Made by a program: the position numbers and the translations under genes
In this document: positions 32,373 to 41,413 of the stretch, piece after piece
Numbering within the stretch: the stretch's first letter is position 1
Layout of the letters: every line of letters begins with the position of its first letter
NCBI RefSeq assembly: GCF_025949665.1
Contig: NZ_JAPDFT010000001.1
Coordinates: 620,001 to 684,000 of the forward strand
Length of the DNA stretch: 64,000 bases
Reading direction: 5' to 3'
From: Chryseobacterium viscerum
GTDB lineage: Bacteria > Bacteroidota > Bacteroidia > Flavobacteriales > Weeksellaceae
Notes under the pieces: generated by a model
The model's input: the letters and a program-made list of their open reading frames with translations, nothing else
Told to the model about the DNA's origin: nothing
The model's database searches: none

Positions 32373-33431
32373 ATGAAAAGACTTTTCCTAACCATAAGCC
32401 TTTTAGTTTTATCAAAATTTTCTGCCCAAACTTGGGCAACCGAAGATCAGTATATTCAGAAGTTTGCTAAATATGCCGTAGAAGAAATGGAAAAATATAA
32501 AATTCCGGCTTCTATTACCCTTGCCCAGGGATTATTGGAAACCGGGGGCGGGCAAAGCAGATTAGCACAGGAAGGTAAAAACCACTTCGGTATAAAATGT
32601 AAAGAAGACTGGACCGGTAGAACGATGAAACATACCGATGATGCACCCAATGAATGCTTCCGTGTTTATGACGATCCAAGACAGTCTTATGAAGACCATT
32701 CTATATTCTTATCCACAAGAAAATATTATGCAAACCTCTTCAAACTGGATATGAAAGATTACAGAGCGTGGGCAACCGGTTTAAAAAAGGCGGGCTATGC
32801 TACCAATCCACGTTATGCTTCAATTCTTATTACCAAAATTGAAAAGTACAAGCTATATGAATTCGACAATACCAGTTCTAATGAGGTATTGTACGCTGTA
32901 CTTAAAATGTATCCGGATCTGAAAGACGACAGAACTTTCATGGCACAGCTGGACCCTTCAAAAGCTGTTAAAAAAGCTAAAGACCCGGTTACCGTAGAAG
33001 TTCCTTACAAACAGACTTCTTACGCACAACAGCAAAAAAGAGTGGAAAGAATCAAAACGAAAGCTGAAATTCTTAATTCCATTCTTATCAAAAGCCATCC
33101 GAATGACGGGCTGAAATATATTGTAATTCCTGAAGATACTGATGTGAAATTCATTGCTAATAAATTCAAAGTCAGCGAAAGCAGACTGATAAAATGGAAT
33201 GAATTGGAAGGTGAAACCTTAAAGAAAAATGATATTGTTTTTCTGGAATCAAAAAATTCTACAGGAAATACAGCTACTTATAAAGCAGAATCCGGAGAAG
33301 ATATGCATGATATCGCTCAGAAATTCGGAATCAAATTAAATAAACTTTATGCTAAAAACAGAATGGATGAAGGACAGCAGCCATCTGCAGGACAGCTGAT
33401 TTATTTGATAGACAAAAAACCACGAAACTAA
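32373..33431 (+). CDS. exported glucosaminidase with two LysM domains
   Basis: A 352-residue protein: signal peptide (MKRLFLTISLLVLSKFSAQ), a FlgJ-like mannosyl-glycoprotein endo-beta-N-acetylglucosaminidase domain (about 25-165) with the catalytic Glu in ITLAQGLLETGGGQSRLAQ and NHFGIKCKEDW, then two C-terminal LysM domains (about 245-290 and 302-350). It should cut peptidoglycan glycan strands in the periplasm, in growth or remodelling. ATG at 32373 is preferred over the TTG 9 bp earlier. Confidence 0.9.
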   Translation: MKRLFLTISLLVLSKFSAQTWATEDQYIQKFAKYAVEEMEKYKIPASITLAQGLLETGGGQSRLAQEGKNHFGIKCKEDWTGRTMKHTDDAPNECFRVYDDPRQSYEDHSIFLSTRKYYANLFKLDMKDYRAWATGLKKAGYATNPRYASILITKIEKYKLYEFDNTSSNEVLYAVLKMYPDLKDDRTFMAQLDPSKAVKKAKDPVTVEVPYKQTSYAQQQKRVERIKTKAEILNSILIKSHPNDGLKYIVIPEDTDVKFIANKFKVSESRLIKWNELEGETLKKNDIVFLESKNSTGNTATYKAESGEDMHDIAQKFGIKLNKLYAKNRMDEGQQPSAGQLIYLIDKKPRN

Positions 33432-33506
33432 TTTAATTTTTTTGTTGAGAGTTTACCGTTGACAGTTAAATGCCAACAAGCAACTGCCAACAGCAACTAA
33501 GTATAT

Positions 33507-34796
33507 ATGAAGTATCAAAGAAGTTCGGCTTTGTTTGATGAAGCCTACAAATACATTCCGGGAGGAGTAAACTCTCCGGTGAGAGCATTCAAATCCGTAG
33601 GAGGTGTTCCTGTTTTTATGAAATCGGCAAAAGGGGCTTACCTTACCGATGCAGATGACAATACTTACATCGATTATATCAATTCATGGGGTCCGGCCAT
33701 TTTGGGACATACACATCCTGAAGTACTGGAAGAACTGAAGATTCAGGCAGAGAAAGGATTCTCTTTCGGAGCTCCTACAGAACTGGAAACAGAAATTGCA
33801 AAATTCATTATTGATAATGTCCCGAATATTGACCAGATCAGAATGGTTTCTTCAGGAACAGAAGCATGTATGAGTGCAGTAAGACTAGCCAGAGGATACA
33901 CAGGAAGAGATAAAATTGTGAAATTTGAAGGCTGTTATCACGGACATTCAGACTCATTTCTGATCAAAGCAGGAAGTGGTGCAGCAACTTTCGGAAATCC
34001 AAATTCTCCAGGAGTAACAGCAGGTACTGCTAAAGATACATTATTAGCACGTTATAACGATTTTGAACAGGTTGAGGATTTATTCCGTCACAATCAGGGA
34101 GAAATTGCAGCGGTAATTATAGAGCCGGTTGCAGGAAATATGGGGTGTGTACTGCCAGAAAACAACTTCTTACAAAACCTGAGAAAGATCTGTGATGAAA
34201 ATGGAGCTTTATTAATTTTTGATGAGGTAATGACCGGTTTCAGATTGGCTTTCGGAGGAGCTCAGGAACTTTTCAATGTAAAAGCAGACTTAGTGACTTA
34301 CGGAAAAGTAATCGGTGGAGGTCTTCCGGTAGGAGCTTTCGCTGGTAGAAATGAAATTATGGATCACCTGGCTCCAAAAGGAGGAGTATATCAGGCAGGA
34401 ACATTAAGCGGAAACCCTTTAGCAATGAGAGCTGGATTAAAAACCCTTCAGCTTATTAAAAACGACCCCGAATTTTTCAACAGATTGCATAAGACAACAG
34501 AAACTTTGGATTTTGAAATCGGAAAAATTTTAAATGAAAAAGGAATTGCTCATAAAATCAACAGAAAAGGTTCTATGATGTCTGTTTTCTTCCATATCAA
34601 CAGGGTTTCAAACTTTGATGAGGCTCAGGAAGCTAATCATTCATTGTTTAATAATTTCTTCCATCAGATGCTTCAGAATGGAGTATATCTGCCGCCAAGT
34701 GGATACGAAACGTACTTCATCAGTGATGCGATCAAAGATAAAGAAATTGACATGACGCTGGAAGCTGTAAGAAAATTTGAATATTCAAATAAATAA
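33507..34796 (+). CDS. hemL: glutamate-1-semialdehyde 2,1-aminomutase
   Basis: A 429-residue class-III aminotransferase of normal HemL length. The PLP lysine is K267 in [50 protein letters not shown] and the [11 protein letters not shown] motif are diagnostic. It moves the amino group of glutamate-1-semialdehyde to give 5-aminolevulinate for heme synthesis by the C5 route. Its mRNA ends at a strong terminator. Just upstream, 33445-33500 is rich in GTTGACAGTT / AACTGCCAAC-type inverted motifs. Confidence 0.94.
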   Translation: MKYQRSSALFDEAYKYIPGGVNSPVRAFKSVGGVPVFMKSAKGAYLTDADDNTYIDYINSWGPAILGHTHPEVLEELKIQAEKGFSFGAPTELETEIAKFIIDNVPNIDQIRMVSSGTEACMSAVRLARGYTGRDKIVKFEGCYHGHSDSFLIKAGSGAATFGNPNSPGVTAGTAKDTLLARYNDFEQVEDLFRHNQGEIAAVIIEPVAGNMGCVLPENNFLQNLRKICDENGALLIFDEVMTGFRLAFGGAQELFNVKADLVTYGKVIGGGLPVGAFAGRNEIMDHLAPKGGVYQAGTLSGNPLAMRAGLKTLQLIKNDPEFFNRLHKTTETLDFEIGKILNEKGIAHKINRKGSMMSVFFHINRVSNFDEAQEANHSLFNNFFHQMLQNGVYLPPSGYETYFISDAIKDKEIDMTLEAVRKFEYSNK

Positions 34797-34803
34797 AAAT
34801 AAA

Positions 34804-34833
34804 CAAAACCGGATTTTAGATCCGGTTTTTTTA
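34804..34833 (+). terminator. intrinsic terminator after hemL
   Basis: AAAACCGGAT / ATCCGGTTTT stem, 5-nt loop and seven T. Confidence 0.9.
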
Positions 34834-34907
34834 TGCAGAATGATTTGAATTGGAAAGTCTGCAGATCAATAAAAAACTCTACGCAATCAAATTTATCCAC
34901 AATCCTT

Positions 34908-34968
34908 GTCACTCCGTAGGAGTCTCACCAGCATAAAAACAATATAATTTAGATTTCTACGGATTGAC
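34908..34968. repeat. imperfect 18-bp inverted repeat around CCGTAG
   Basis: GTCACTCCGTAGGAGTCT (34908-34925) pairs with AGATTTCTACGGATTGAC (34951-34968), 14 of 18 bases, with a 25-nt spacer. It resembles TCATTCCGTAGGAAT-type repeats I recall from Chryseobacterium; not verifiable here. Confidence 0.55.
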
Positions 34969-35098
34969 AATTGCCATGGATATCTTTTGATTGCAATACG
35001 GAAAAGATAAACTGAGTATTTTAGCAAGTAATTACCACAAAGTATAAATCATACAGATTTTGTAATAAACCATACACTTCGTTCAGCAGACTTCTTTT

Positions 35099-35106
35099 TA
35101 ATTTTG
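35099..35106 (+). promoter_or_regulatory. -7 promoter element TAATTTTG
   Basis: TAnnTTTG match 17 bp before the ATG at 35124; the paralogous amidohydrolase at 38322 has the same octamer 20 bp before its start. Confidence 0.5.
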
Positions 35107-35123
35107 TCATAAATAGATTGGAA

Positions 35124-36458
35124 ATGAAGACTTCTGACAATACCATCTCCCGCAAAGATTTTATCAGGAATTCAGCTTTGGCTGTTGCGGGACTCACTTT
35201 AATACCTAATATGATGAATGCATCACCTTTCTTTGATCAAAATAATACTTCAGTAAAGGGAAAAATGAGTCTGAAAAATGTTCGTCTGGAGACAGGGTTT
35301 GAATACCAGGATGGGGAAGTAGCCTCTACCAAAACTGATCTGTTTTATGTAGAAGTTGAAAACGGAAAAATCATAAAGATTGCACCCAATCAGCCCAATG
35401 CTAAGGTCGTAGATGCAAAAGGTCTGCTGATGCTTCCTGCATTTAAAGATATGCATATTCACCTTGATAAAACCTTTTACGGAGATCAGTGGCAGGCTGT
35501 CCAAAAAAGAACCGGAGGGATCAAAGGAATGATAGAGCTGGAGCAGAAAATGCTTCCTGAAATGCTGAAGAACTCAACCTTCAAAGCTGAAAAACTGATC
35601 GAATTATTACAGTCGAAAGGAACTTCTTATGCCAGAAGCCATGTAAATATTGAACCCACTTCCAAACTTCAGTCCTTAAAAAATCTGCAGAAAGCTTTAG
35701 AAAATAAAAAGAAAGGTTTTGGAGCCGAATTGGTAGCTTTTCCACAGCATGGCGTGTTCTATACGGATTCTGTGCCTTATCTGAAAGAAGCTGCAAAGAT
35801 GGATATTGATTTTATCGGTGGTGTAGACCCATTCAACATCGATGGACATATCGAAAAAGTGGTAGACTTTACTGTTCAGCTTGCTTTGGACAATAAAAAA
35901 GGAATAGATATTCACCTGCATGAAACCGGAGATTCCGGATTGAAAACAGTAGAATATCTTATTAAAAAAGTAAATGAAAATCCTGCTCTGAAAGGGAAGA
36001 CTTATTTAAGCCACTGTTTTATTCTGGCTAAATTAGAAGCTGCAAAACAGGAAGAAATCGCTGAAAAATTAAGTGAAGCACAGATTGGAATTGTTTCTAC
36101 AATCCCTTTTGGAAGGTTGATCATGCCAATACCAACGCTTTACAAACATAATGTAACTGTTCTCACAGGAAATGACAGTATCATAGATCATTGGAATACT
36201 TTCGGAACAGGAAGTGTACTTCAGAAAGCCAACTTAATGGCCCAATTGTACGGATATTCAACAGAGTTTTTATTGTCAAGAAGCTTAAAACTGGCAACAG
36301 GAAATATTCTTCCACTGGATGATAAAGGAACTCAACAATGGCCAAAAACAGGAGACAAAGCAGACTTTGTTCTGATGAACGCAAGCTGTTCCGCAGAAGC
36401 TGTATCAAGAATTTCAGAAGTGGAATCATTGGTACATAATGGGAATGTTGTCTTTTAA
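35124..36458 (+). CDS. cytosine-deaminase-like amidohydrolase, exported form
   Basis: A 444-residue metal-dependent hydrolase. The N-terminus (ISRKDFIRNSALAVAGLTLIP) looks like a Tat-type signal with S-R-K in place of the twin arginine. The catalytic domain holds the cytosine-deaminase metal set: H111 and H113 (DMHIHLDK), H264 and E267 (IDIHLHETG), H297 (YLSHCF) and D351 (LTGND). The substrate is probably a small cyclic amide or aminopyrimidine, but is unknown. ATG at 35124 is chosen over TTG at 35118. A cytosolic paralogue lies at 38322. Confidence 0.85.
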   Translation: MKTSDNTISRKDFIRNSALAVAGLTLIPNMMNASPFFDQNNTSVKGKMSLKNVRLETGFEYQDGEVASTKTDLFYVEVENGKIIKIAPNQPNAKVVDAKGLLMLPAFKDMHIHLDKTFYGDQWQAVQKRTGGIKGMIELEQKMLPEMLKNSTFKAEKLIELLQSKGTSYARSHVNIEPTSKLQSLKNLQKALENKKKGFGAELVAFPQHGVFYTDSVPYLKEAAKMDIDFIGGVDPFNIDGHIEKVVDFTVQLALDNKKGIDIHLHETGDSGLKTVEYLIKKVNENPALKGKTYLSHCFILAKLEAAKQEEIAEKLSEAQIGIVSTIPFGRLIMPIPTLYKHNVTVLTGNDSIIDHWNTFGTGSVLQKANLMAQLYGYSTEFLLSRSLKLATGNILPLDDKGTQQWPKTGDKADFVLMNASCSAEAVSRISEVESLVHNGNVVF

Positions 36459-36475
36459 ACCTTCTTTTAACTCAC

Positions 36476-37153
36476 ATGAAAGTTATGAAAGTATTATTAT
36501 TCTTTCTGGTATTCGGAAGTATGAATGCTTGTGAAACAAAGCCTATTGATACACCAAAAGAAGAAAATATGCAGGAAAAAGATATAATACATTTTGTAAA
36601 GAAAAATGATGTGACTGCGGTACAATCAGCTTTGAATAACGGTGCAGATGTGAATGCCAAAGACAGGAAAGGCCGTTCCTTATTGCTGATTGCAACAATA
36701 AACAAACAATCTGAAATGGCAAAACTGCTTATATCTTACAAAGCAGATGTTAATCTTCAGGACGATCAGCTGGACAGTCCGTTTTTGTATGCAGGAGCAA
36801 GCGGACAGACGGAACTTGTTAAGCTGTATCTGGAAAGCGGAGCTCGTTTTGATCTTTTTAACCGTTATAACGGAACTGCTTTGATCCCTGCCTGCGAGCG
36901 GGGACATGTGGAAACTGTAAAAGTTTTGGTTAAAACAAAAGGATTTCCCATTAATCATGTGAACAGATTAGGATGGACAGCCTTGATGGAAGCGGTGATT
37001 CTGGGTAATGGAAGCGGGAAATATCAGGAAATTGTACAGATATTAAAAGATAACGGAGCTGATCTAACCATTCCTGACCATTCAGGCAAAACGCCTTTGC
37101 AGCATGCAGAATCATCAGGGTTTAAAGAAATTGCTCAGATTTTAAAATCATAG
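36476..37153 (+). CDS. ankyrin-repeat lipoprotein
   Basis: A 225-residue lipoprotein (SMNAC, Cys19) with about five ankyrin repeats from residue 37: VQSALNNGADVNAKDRKGRS, MAKLLISYKADVNLQD, LVKLYLESGARFDLFN, TVKVLVKTKGFPINHVN, IVQILKDNGADLTIPDHSGKTPL. It is an envelope protein-binding solenoid with unknown partner. It follows the exported amidohydrolase by 17 bp, so both are likely cotranscribed and both act outside the cytoplasm. Confidence 0.88.
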   Translation: MKVMKVLLFFLVFGSMNACETKPIDTPKEENMQEKDIIHFVKKNDVTAVQSALNNGADVNAKDRKGRSLLLIATINKQSEMAKLLISYKADVNLQDDQLDSPFLYAGASGQTELVKLYLESGARFDLFNRYNGTALIPACERGHVETVKVLVKTKGFPINHVNRLGWTALMEAVILGNGSGKYQEIVQILKDNGADLTIPDHSGKTPLQHAESSGFKEIAQILKS

Positions 37154-37335
37154 ATGTTGAGCAACAGCTCGTGATTAATAAATTAATATATTTTTAGTTG
37201 TGTTTTTTTAACCGCAAAGGGTATAAAAGTTTTTACGGGGGAAAGCCTGGAAATGTATTGAACTTTTCAGAAACAGCCACTGGATGCAGATAGAAACTGA
37301 AGTAGAAGTGGTATAGTAAAGCTTTTGTCCCTTTT

Positions 37336-38241
37336 GTGGTTATTTTAATTTTTTCTCTCACAATTTTTAGTAATTTTAAGAGAAAATCAGGCAGAGTGGG
37401 TTACCATACAGATCATTTTCCAATTTTAGGAATTCAGGAATTTAGTGAGAATCAGCTGAAGGGCTGTAATCTGCTGTTTAATGAACTTTATGGGGCACGT
37501 TCCATTGATGATCCCCATAAGCATGATTTTTTTATCATCAATCTTTTTGAGCATGGAGCAGGCTCACATACCATAGATTTTACAGAATATCCGGTAAAAG
37601 ACCATCAGATCCACCTTGTTTTTCCGGATCAGGTGCACCAATGGGTCATTGAGAAAGAAACCATAGGTTATCAGCTGATGATCAGCCGGGACTGGTTTGA
37701 AAGCTTTCTGCCATCGTTAAGATTTTCGGCATCTTATTATCAGAATCATCCGGTTATTAATCTTTCCCAGGAAATTTTTAAAACTTTTCTATATGAATTT
37801 CAATCTATCCAGAAAGAACTGAATGGAGAAAACGTATTTTGGGAGCTTATTCAAAAAAGAAGTGAGCTCATTGGGCTGCTGGTAAGTAAATCTGTGGAAG
37901 GGGCTTTCAAAGACTTTGAAGTCTATAACTCAAATCCTATTATTTCAAAATTTCTCCATCTTATTGATGAACATTTTAAAACAGAAAGATCTGTTTCTTT
38001 CTATGCTGATAAACTGAATATTTCTGCCAACTATCTGAATATTGTCTGCAAGAAAAATCTTAATGCTTCGGCTTCATCTCTTATTCAGGATCGTATTTTA
38101 CTGGAAGCCAAAAGACTTTTAAAGGTTTCCGAAATGTCTGTAAAAGATATTGTGTATGATCTCGGTTTCTATGACCATGCCAGCTTTTCCAAATTTTTTA
38201 AAGCACAAACGGGAATGACACCTTCCCAATTCAAAGAATAA
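37336..38241 (+). CDS. AraC family transcriptional regulator
   Basis: Up to 301 residues. The start is unclear: the frame opens with GTG at 37336, but the first conserved part begins near a GTG at 37396 (VGYHTDHFPILGIQEF), which would give 281 residues. The N-terminal half is a cupin-like sensor (DDPHKHDFFIINLFEHGAGSHTIDF). The C-terminal 100 residues form the two-helix-turn-helix AraC domain ending SVKDIVYDLGFYDHASFSKFFKAQTGMTPSQFKE. Placed between the two amidohydrolase genes, it is the likely regulator of the downstream one. Confidence 0.85.
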   Translation: MVILIFSLTIFSNFKRKSGRVGYHTDHFPILGIQEFSENQLKGCNLLFNELYGARSIDDPHKHDFFIINLFEHGAGSHTIDFTEYPVKDHQIHLVFPDQVHQWVIEKETIGYQLMISRDWFESFLPSLRFSASYYQNHPVINLSQEIFKTFLYEFQSIQKELNGENVFWELIQKRSELIGLLVSKSVEGAFKDFEVYNSNPIISKFLHLIDEHFKTERSVSFYADKLNISANYLNIVCKKNLNASASSLIQDRILLEAKRLLKVSEMSVKDIVYDLGFYDHASFSKFFKAQTGMTPSQFKE

Positions 38242-38293
38242 TCTGTACAAAACAAGACATAATTGATACACCGGTTTTACCCCAAAGCCGGGT

Positions 38294-38301
38294 TAATTTT
38301 G
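38294..38301 (+). promoter_or_regulatory. -7 promoter element TAATTTTG
   Basis: TAnnTTTG match 20 bp before the ATG at 38322, identical to the element at 35099. Confidence 0.5.
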
Positions 38302-38321
38302 TATTGTTAAAATTTTAAATC

Positions 38322-39560
38322 ATGCAATTTCCCTATCAATTAACTGCAAAAGGAAAATATTCCCTTAAAAATGTCCGCCTGGAAACAGGTTTTGAATACG
38401 AAAATGAAGAGGTTGTCGGAACTAAAACTGAGCTTTTCAGTATTGAAATTGAAGACGGAAAAATAAAAACAGTAAAAGCCAATGACCCTGCTTCCAAAGC
38501 AACAGATGCCAAAGGATATCTGATGCTTCCGGCTTTCAGAGATATGCACATCCATCTGGATAAAACATTGTACGGTCTTCCATGGCAGGCGCTGTCCCCG
38601 AAAAGAAGAACAGTGAAAGATATGATTGCCTATGAACAGGAAATTATTCCTGAGCTGTTGAAAACATCGGTAAGCAGAGCAGAACAGTTGATCAGTCTGC
38701 AGCAGCACTATGGAACTCATTTTGCAAGAACACATTTCAATATAGACCCTACATCAGGATTGAAATCCCTGGAACATCTTGAGCAGGCGCTTGAAAACAA
38801 AAAAGATTCTTTCAAAGCTGAACTGGTAGCTTTCCCGCAGCACGGAGTGTATTACACAGAATCTGCTCCTCTGATGAAGGAAGCAGCACAACTGAAAAGT
38901 GTGGAATTTATCGGTGGACTTGATCCTTTAAGTATTGATGGAAGTATTGAGAAAGTAATGGATTTTACGGTTCAGCTGGCATTAGATCACAATAAAGGAA
39001 TTGATATTCACCTGCATGAAGTAGGAGAGTCCGGTATGAAAACGATCAATTATCTGATTGACAAAGCAATCGAAAATCCGGCACTTCAGGGAAAAATATT
39101 TGTAAGTCATGCATTTGCTTTAGCACATCTTTCATCAAAAGAAACAGAACTGATTGCAGAAAGACTGGCCGCAGGAAAAGTAGGAATCGCCTCTTCTGTA
39201 CCTTTTAAAGGAACGGTAATGCCCATTCCAACTTTGAAAAAATATGGTGTGAATGTATTAATCGGAAATGATAATGTACAGGACTACTGGAGTACTTTCG
39301 GGTCCGGAAGTATGCTGCAGAAAGCCAATCTGATTGCAGAATTGTACGGTTATGCCACAGAATATGCATTATCAAGAGCTTTACAGTTTGCAACTCAAAG
39401 TATCCTTCCTCTGGATGAAAAAGGAAAACAGCAGTGGCCTAAAGCTGGTGATGAAGCTGCAATTGTACTTACAGACGCTTCATGTTCTGCAGAAGCTGTT
39501 TCCAGAATGTCTGAAATAAAAGCCCTGATGAATGACGGGAATTTATTTTGGAGAAATTAA
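38322..39560 (+). CDS. cytosine-deaminase-like amidohydrolase, cytosolic form
   Basis: A 412-residue paralogue of the enzyme at 35124, roughly 60% identical by eye, with no signal peptide. The metal set is complete: H76, H78 (DMHIHLDK), H230 and E233 (IDIHLHEVG), H263 (VSHAF) and D317 (IGND). Together with the exported copy it suggests uptake or processing of the same kind of substrate on both sides of the membrane. The AraC gene directly upstream probably controls it. A terminator follows. Confidence 0.87.
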   Translation: MQFPYQLTAKGKYSLKNVRLETGFEYENEEVVGTKTELFSIEIEDGKIKTVKANDPASKATDAKGYLMLPAFRDMHIHLDKTLYGLPWQALSPKRRTVKDMIAYEQEIIPELLKTSVSRAEQLISLQQHYGTHFARTHFNIDPTSGLKSLEHLEQALENKKDSFKAELVAFPQHGVYYTESAPLMKEAAQLKSVEFIGGLDPLSIDGSIEKVMDFTVQLALDHNKGIDIHLHEVGESGMKTINYLIDKAIENPALQGKIFVSHAFALAHLSSKETELIAERLAAGKVGIASSVPFKGTVMPIPTLKKYGVNVLIGNDNVQDYWSTFGSGSMLQKANLIAELYGYATEYALSRALQFATQSILPLDEKGKQQWPKAGDEAAIVLTDASCSAEAVSRMSEIKALMNDGNLFWRN

Positions 39561-39600
39561 TTTGAAGTATATATATTTTTATACACTTGTTTTTTGTAAT

Positions 39601-39634
39601 TGCCATCGGGAGTTTTCCTGGTGGCGTTTTTTTT
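39601..39634 (+). terminator. terminator after the cytosolic amidohydrolase gene
   Basis: Stem GCCATC...GGTGGC with inner GGA/TCC pairing, then eight T. Confidence 0.65.
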
Positions 39635-39635
39635 G

Positions 39636-39670
39636 AATTATAAATTATAAATTATAAATTATGAATTATG
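39636..39670. repeat. tandem heptamer repeat (AATTATA x3, AATTATG x2)
   Basis: Five uninterrupted 7-bp units; copy number could vary between strains. Confidence 0.8.
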
Positions 39671-39704
39671 AGTTCCGGGATCCGGGTTTCGGGTCTCTTT
39701 CCTA

Positions 39705-39770
39705 TCAATAGGAATGGGTTTAGACCATTTATTAATTAGAAGAATCATTCGTCTGGCTTTAGCCGAACTT
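39705..39770 (+). repeat. REP-like hairpin unit (worn copy)
   Basis: TCAATAGGAATGGGTTTAGAC, then CATTTATTAATTAG, then CTGGCTTTAGCCGAACTT. The first hairpin has lost bases; the second is intact. Confidence 0.7.
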
Positions 39771-39891
39771 GCCAATAACCCCATGATCAATTAAAAAAAT
39801 AACTGTTCATATTCCCTTTTTCTGTTTTTGCAATATGAACATCTATTCATATTCAGAATTCCTAATATCTGTAATATCCAATAATAACAAT

Positions 39892-39927
39892 AAAAAAAGC
39901 CCTCGGAAAATACTTCCGAAGGCCTTC
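39892..39927 (-). terminator. terminator of the TonB-receptor/lipoprotein operon
   Basis: Stem GCCTTCGGAA / TTCCGAGGGC (read on minus), 5-nt loop and seven T, 33 bp past the lipoprotein stop. Confidence 0.85.
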
Positions 39928-39959
39928 TATTTGAAATTAAATCTAAGTACTATATACTA

Positions 39960-41369
39960 TTATAAGTTGAAGTTTGTCCAACCCGCATACCATGTATCCG
40001 TAGCATCTTTTACAGCACCTTTGTAAGTTACCTGTGTAAACCAAGTAGCTAATTTAGGATTAGTAAACGCTCCTCCAGTTAATAATGGAGAACCTGCACT
40101 AGGAGTAAAGTTTGGTGTAGTTCCTGCAGGAGCCCAAGCACCGGCAAGTTTTACATCAGCAGTAGAAGCAAGGATTGTATTTCCTTTAGCATTAAACCAA
40201 GTTGTAAGATCGTTTAATGTATAAGTTGTCGGAGTAGAAGTAGATGGTCCGAATTTTAAAGGAGTTTGCATTCCTGCTAAAACATTGTTTTCAAAGAATA
40301 ATTTGTTACCTACAATATTGTTATCTGTTGGAGCACCTTTTGTAGCATCAATGAATAAACCAACCGGGAATCCTGTGAATACAGAGTTGAATACAGAGAT
40401 AGAAGAGTTTCTTCTGATCTGTAATGCATTCTGGAATAATGCGTTGATTGATCCTGGAGCCGCAGAGTTGATTGGCCCGATGATCGTCATGTTAGAGAAT
40501 GTAGCTGAAGTCTGAGGCGTTAAAGTAGAACCGTTAGCATCATTATCAGATTCAAATGCATTAGAACCGGAAACGTCTGCTACCTGAGAATCTCTTACTG
40601 CGATACCAAACTGAATGTTTCCTGAGAAACCGTTATCTGTATCGAAATCATCATCAAGACCTTTGTAAGAAATAAGGTGAGAACAGTTTACTGTTCCTCC
40701 GAACCATTCAAAACTGTCATCATTAGCATAAGCAACCTCTACGTAATCTACTGTAGTTCCGTTACCTACACCACCGAAAGTAAGTCCGTTGATCTCTTTA
40801 TCCGGTAAGAATGCATATCCTGCATATTCTATTCTTACATATTTTAATACACCACTGTTATCAGCAGCATTGTTTCCACCGTAAAGTCCAAGACCTTCAG
40901 AGTTGTTGATACCTCCTTCAATCTCTCCAACTCCGTTTGCTCCACCGAAAGAAGCATTAGTAGGAGCATTTCCTAAAATTACTACACCTGCCCAGTCTCC
41001 TCTTTTAGGACTTGGTTTTTCAGAAGTGAAGATAATAGGGTTGGCAGCAGTTCCTTCTGCCATGATTTTACTGCCTTTTGTAATGATCAAAGCTCCGTTT
41101 TTATCAGCTTCACCTACAATCTTTGTACCTGGCTCGATAGTTAAAGTAGCTCCGTTAGTTACATATACTAGTCCTCTTAGCTTATAAATTTTGTTAGCTT
41201 TAAGCGTCATGCTGGAAGTGATCTTTCCTGAAAGAATAAGGTTTTCAGTATCTCCGTTTCCGTTACCTCCATTTTGAATAATGGTAGGTCCATCTTCTTC
41301 TATATTTCTACATGCGGTAGTTGATACTAGAGCGCCAAGCATTAAAGAATATAAAACGAACTTTTTCAT
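39960..41369 (-). CDS. surface lipoprotein, beta-helix type, paired with TonB receptor
   Basis: A 469-residue lipoprotein (STTAC, Cys20) with a Gly/Asn-rich linker and then a right-handed beta-helix-like region: LRGLVYVTNGATLTIEPGTKIVGE, NPIIFTSEK, GVLKYVRIEYAG, TVDYVEVAYANDDSFEWFGGTVNC, LFFENNVLAG. Bacteroidota encode such proteins directly downstream of a TonB-dependent receptor, as here (44-bp gap), where they probably capture the substrate at the cell surface. The substrate is unknown. No type IX sorting domain. Confidence 0.78.
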   Translation of the reverse strand: MKKFVLYSLMLGALVSTTACRNIEEDGPTIIQNGGNGNGDTENLILSGKITSSMTLKANKIYKLRGLVYVTNGATLTIEPGTKIVGEADKNGALIITKGSKIMAEGTAANPIIFTSEKPSPKRGDWAGVVILGNAPTNASFGGANGVGEIEGGINNSEGLGLYGGNNAADNSGVLKYVRIEYAGYAFLPDKEINGLTFGGVGNGTTVDYVEVAYANDDSFEWFGGTVNCSHLISYKGLDDDFDTDNGFSGNIQFGIAVRDSQVADVSGSNAFESDNDANGSTLTPQTSATFSNMTIIGPINSAAPGSINALFQNALQIRRNSSISVFNSVFTGFPVGLFIDATKGAPTDNNIVGNKLFFENNVLAGMQTPLKFGPSTSTPTTYTLNDLTTWFNAKGNTILASTADVKLAGAWAPAGTTPNFTPSAGSPLLTGGAFTNPKLATWFTQVTYKGAVKDATDTWYAGWTNFNL

Positions 41370-41413
41370 GTTATAAAGAATTAAATTATTTATTAGATTA
41401 TTTGTTGTGTGAA

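Larger units (their letters stand above)
34797..35123. other. 327-bp intergenic region
   Basis: No gene. Contains the hemL terminator, an inverted repeat (34908-34968) and a promoter element before the amidohydrolase gene. Confidence 0.6.
39561..39959. other. 399-bp intergenic region with three repeat types
   Basis: No gene. Holds two terminators, a tandem heptamer (39636-39670), an AGTTCCGGGATCCGGG tract (39671) and a REP-like unit (39705-39770). Confidence 0.6.

Noticed and set aside
39636..39670. CRISPR-like array
   Set aside because: The repeat unit is 7 bp without spacers; it is a simple tandem repeat.
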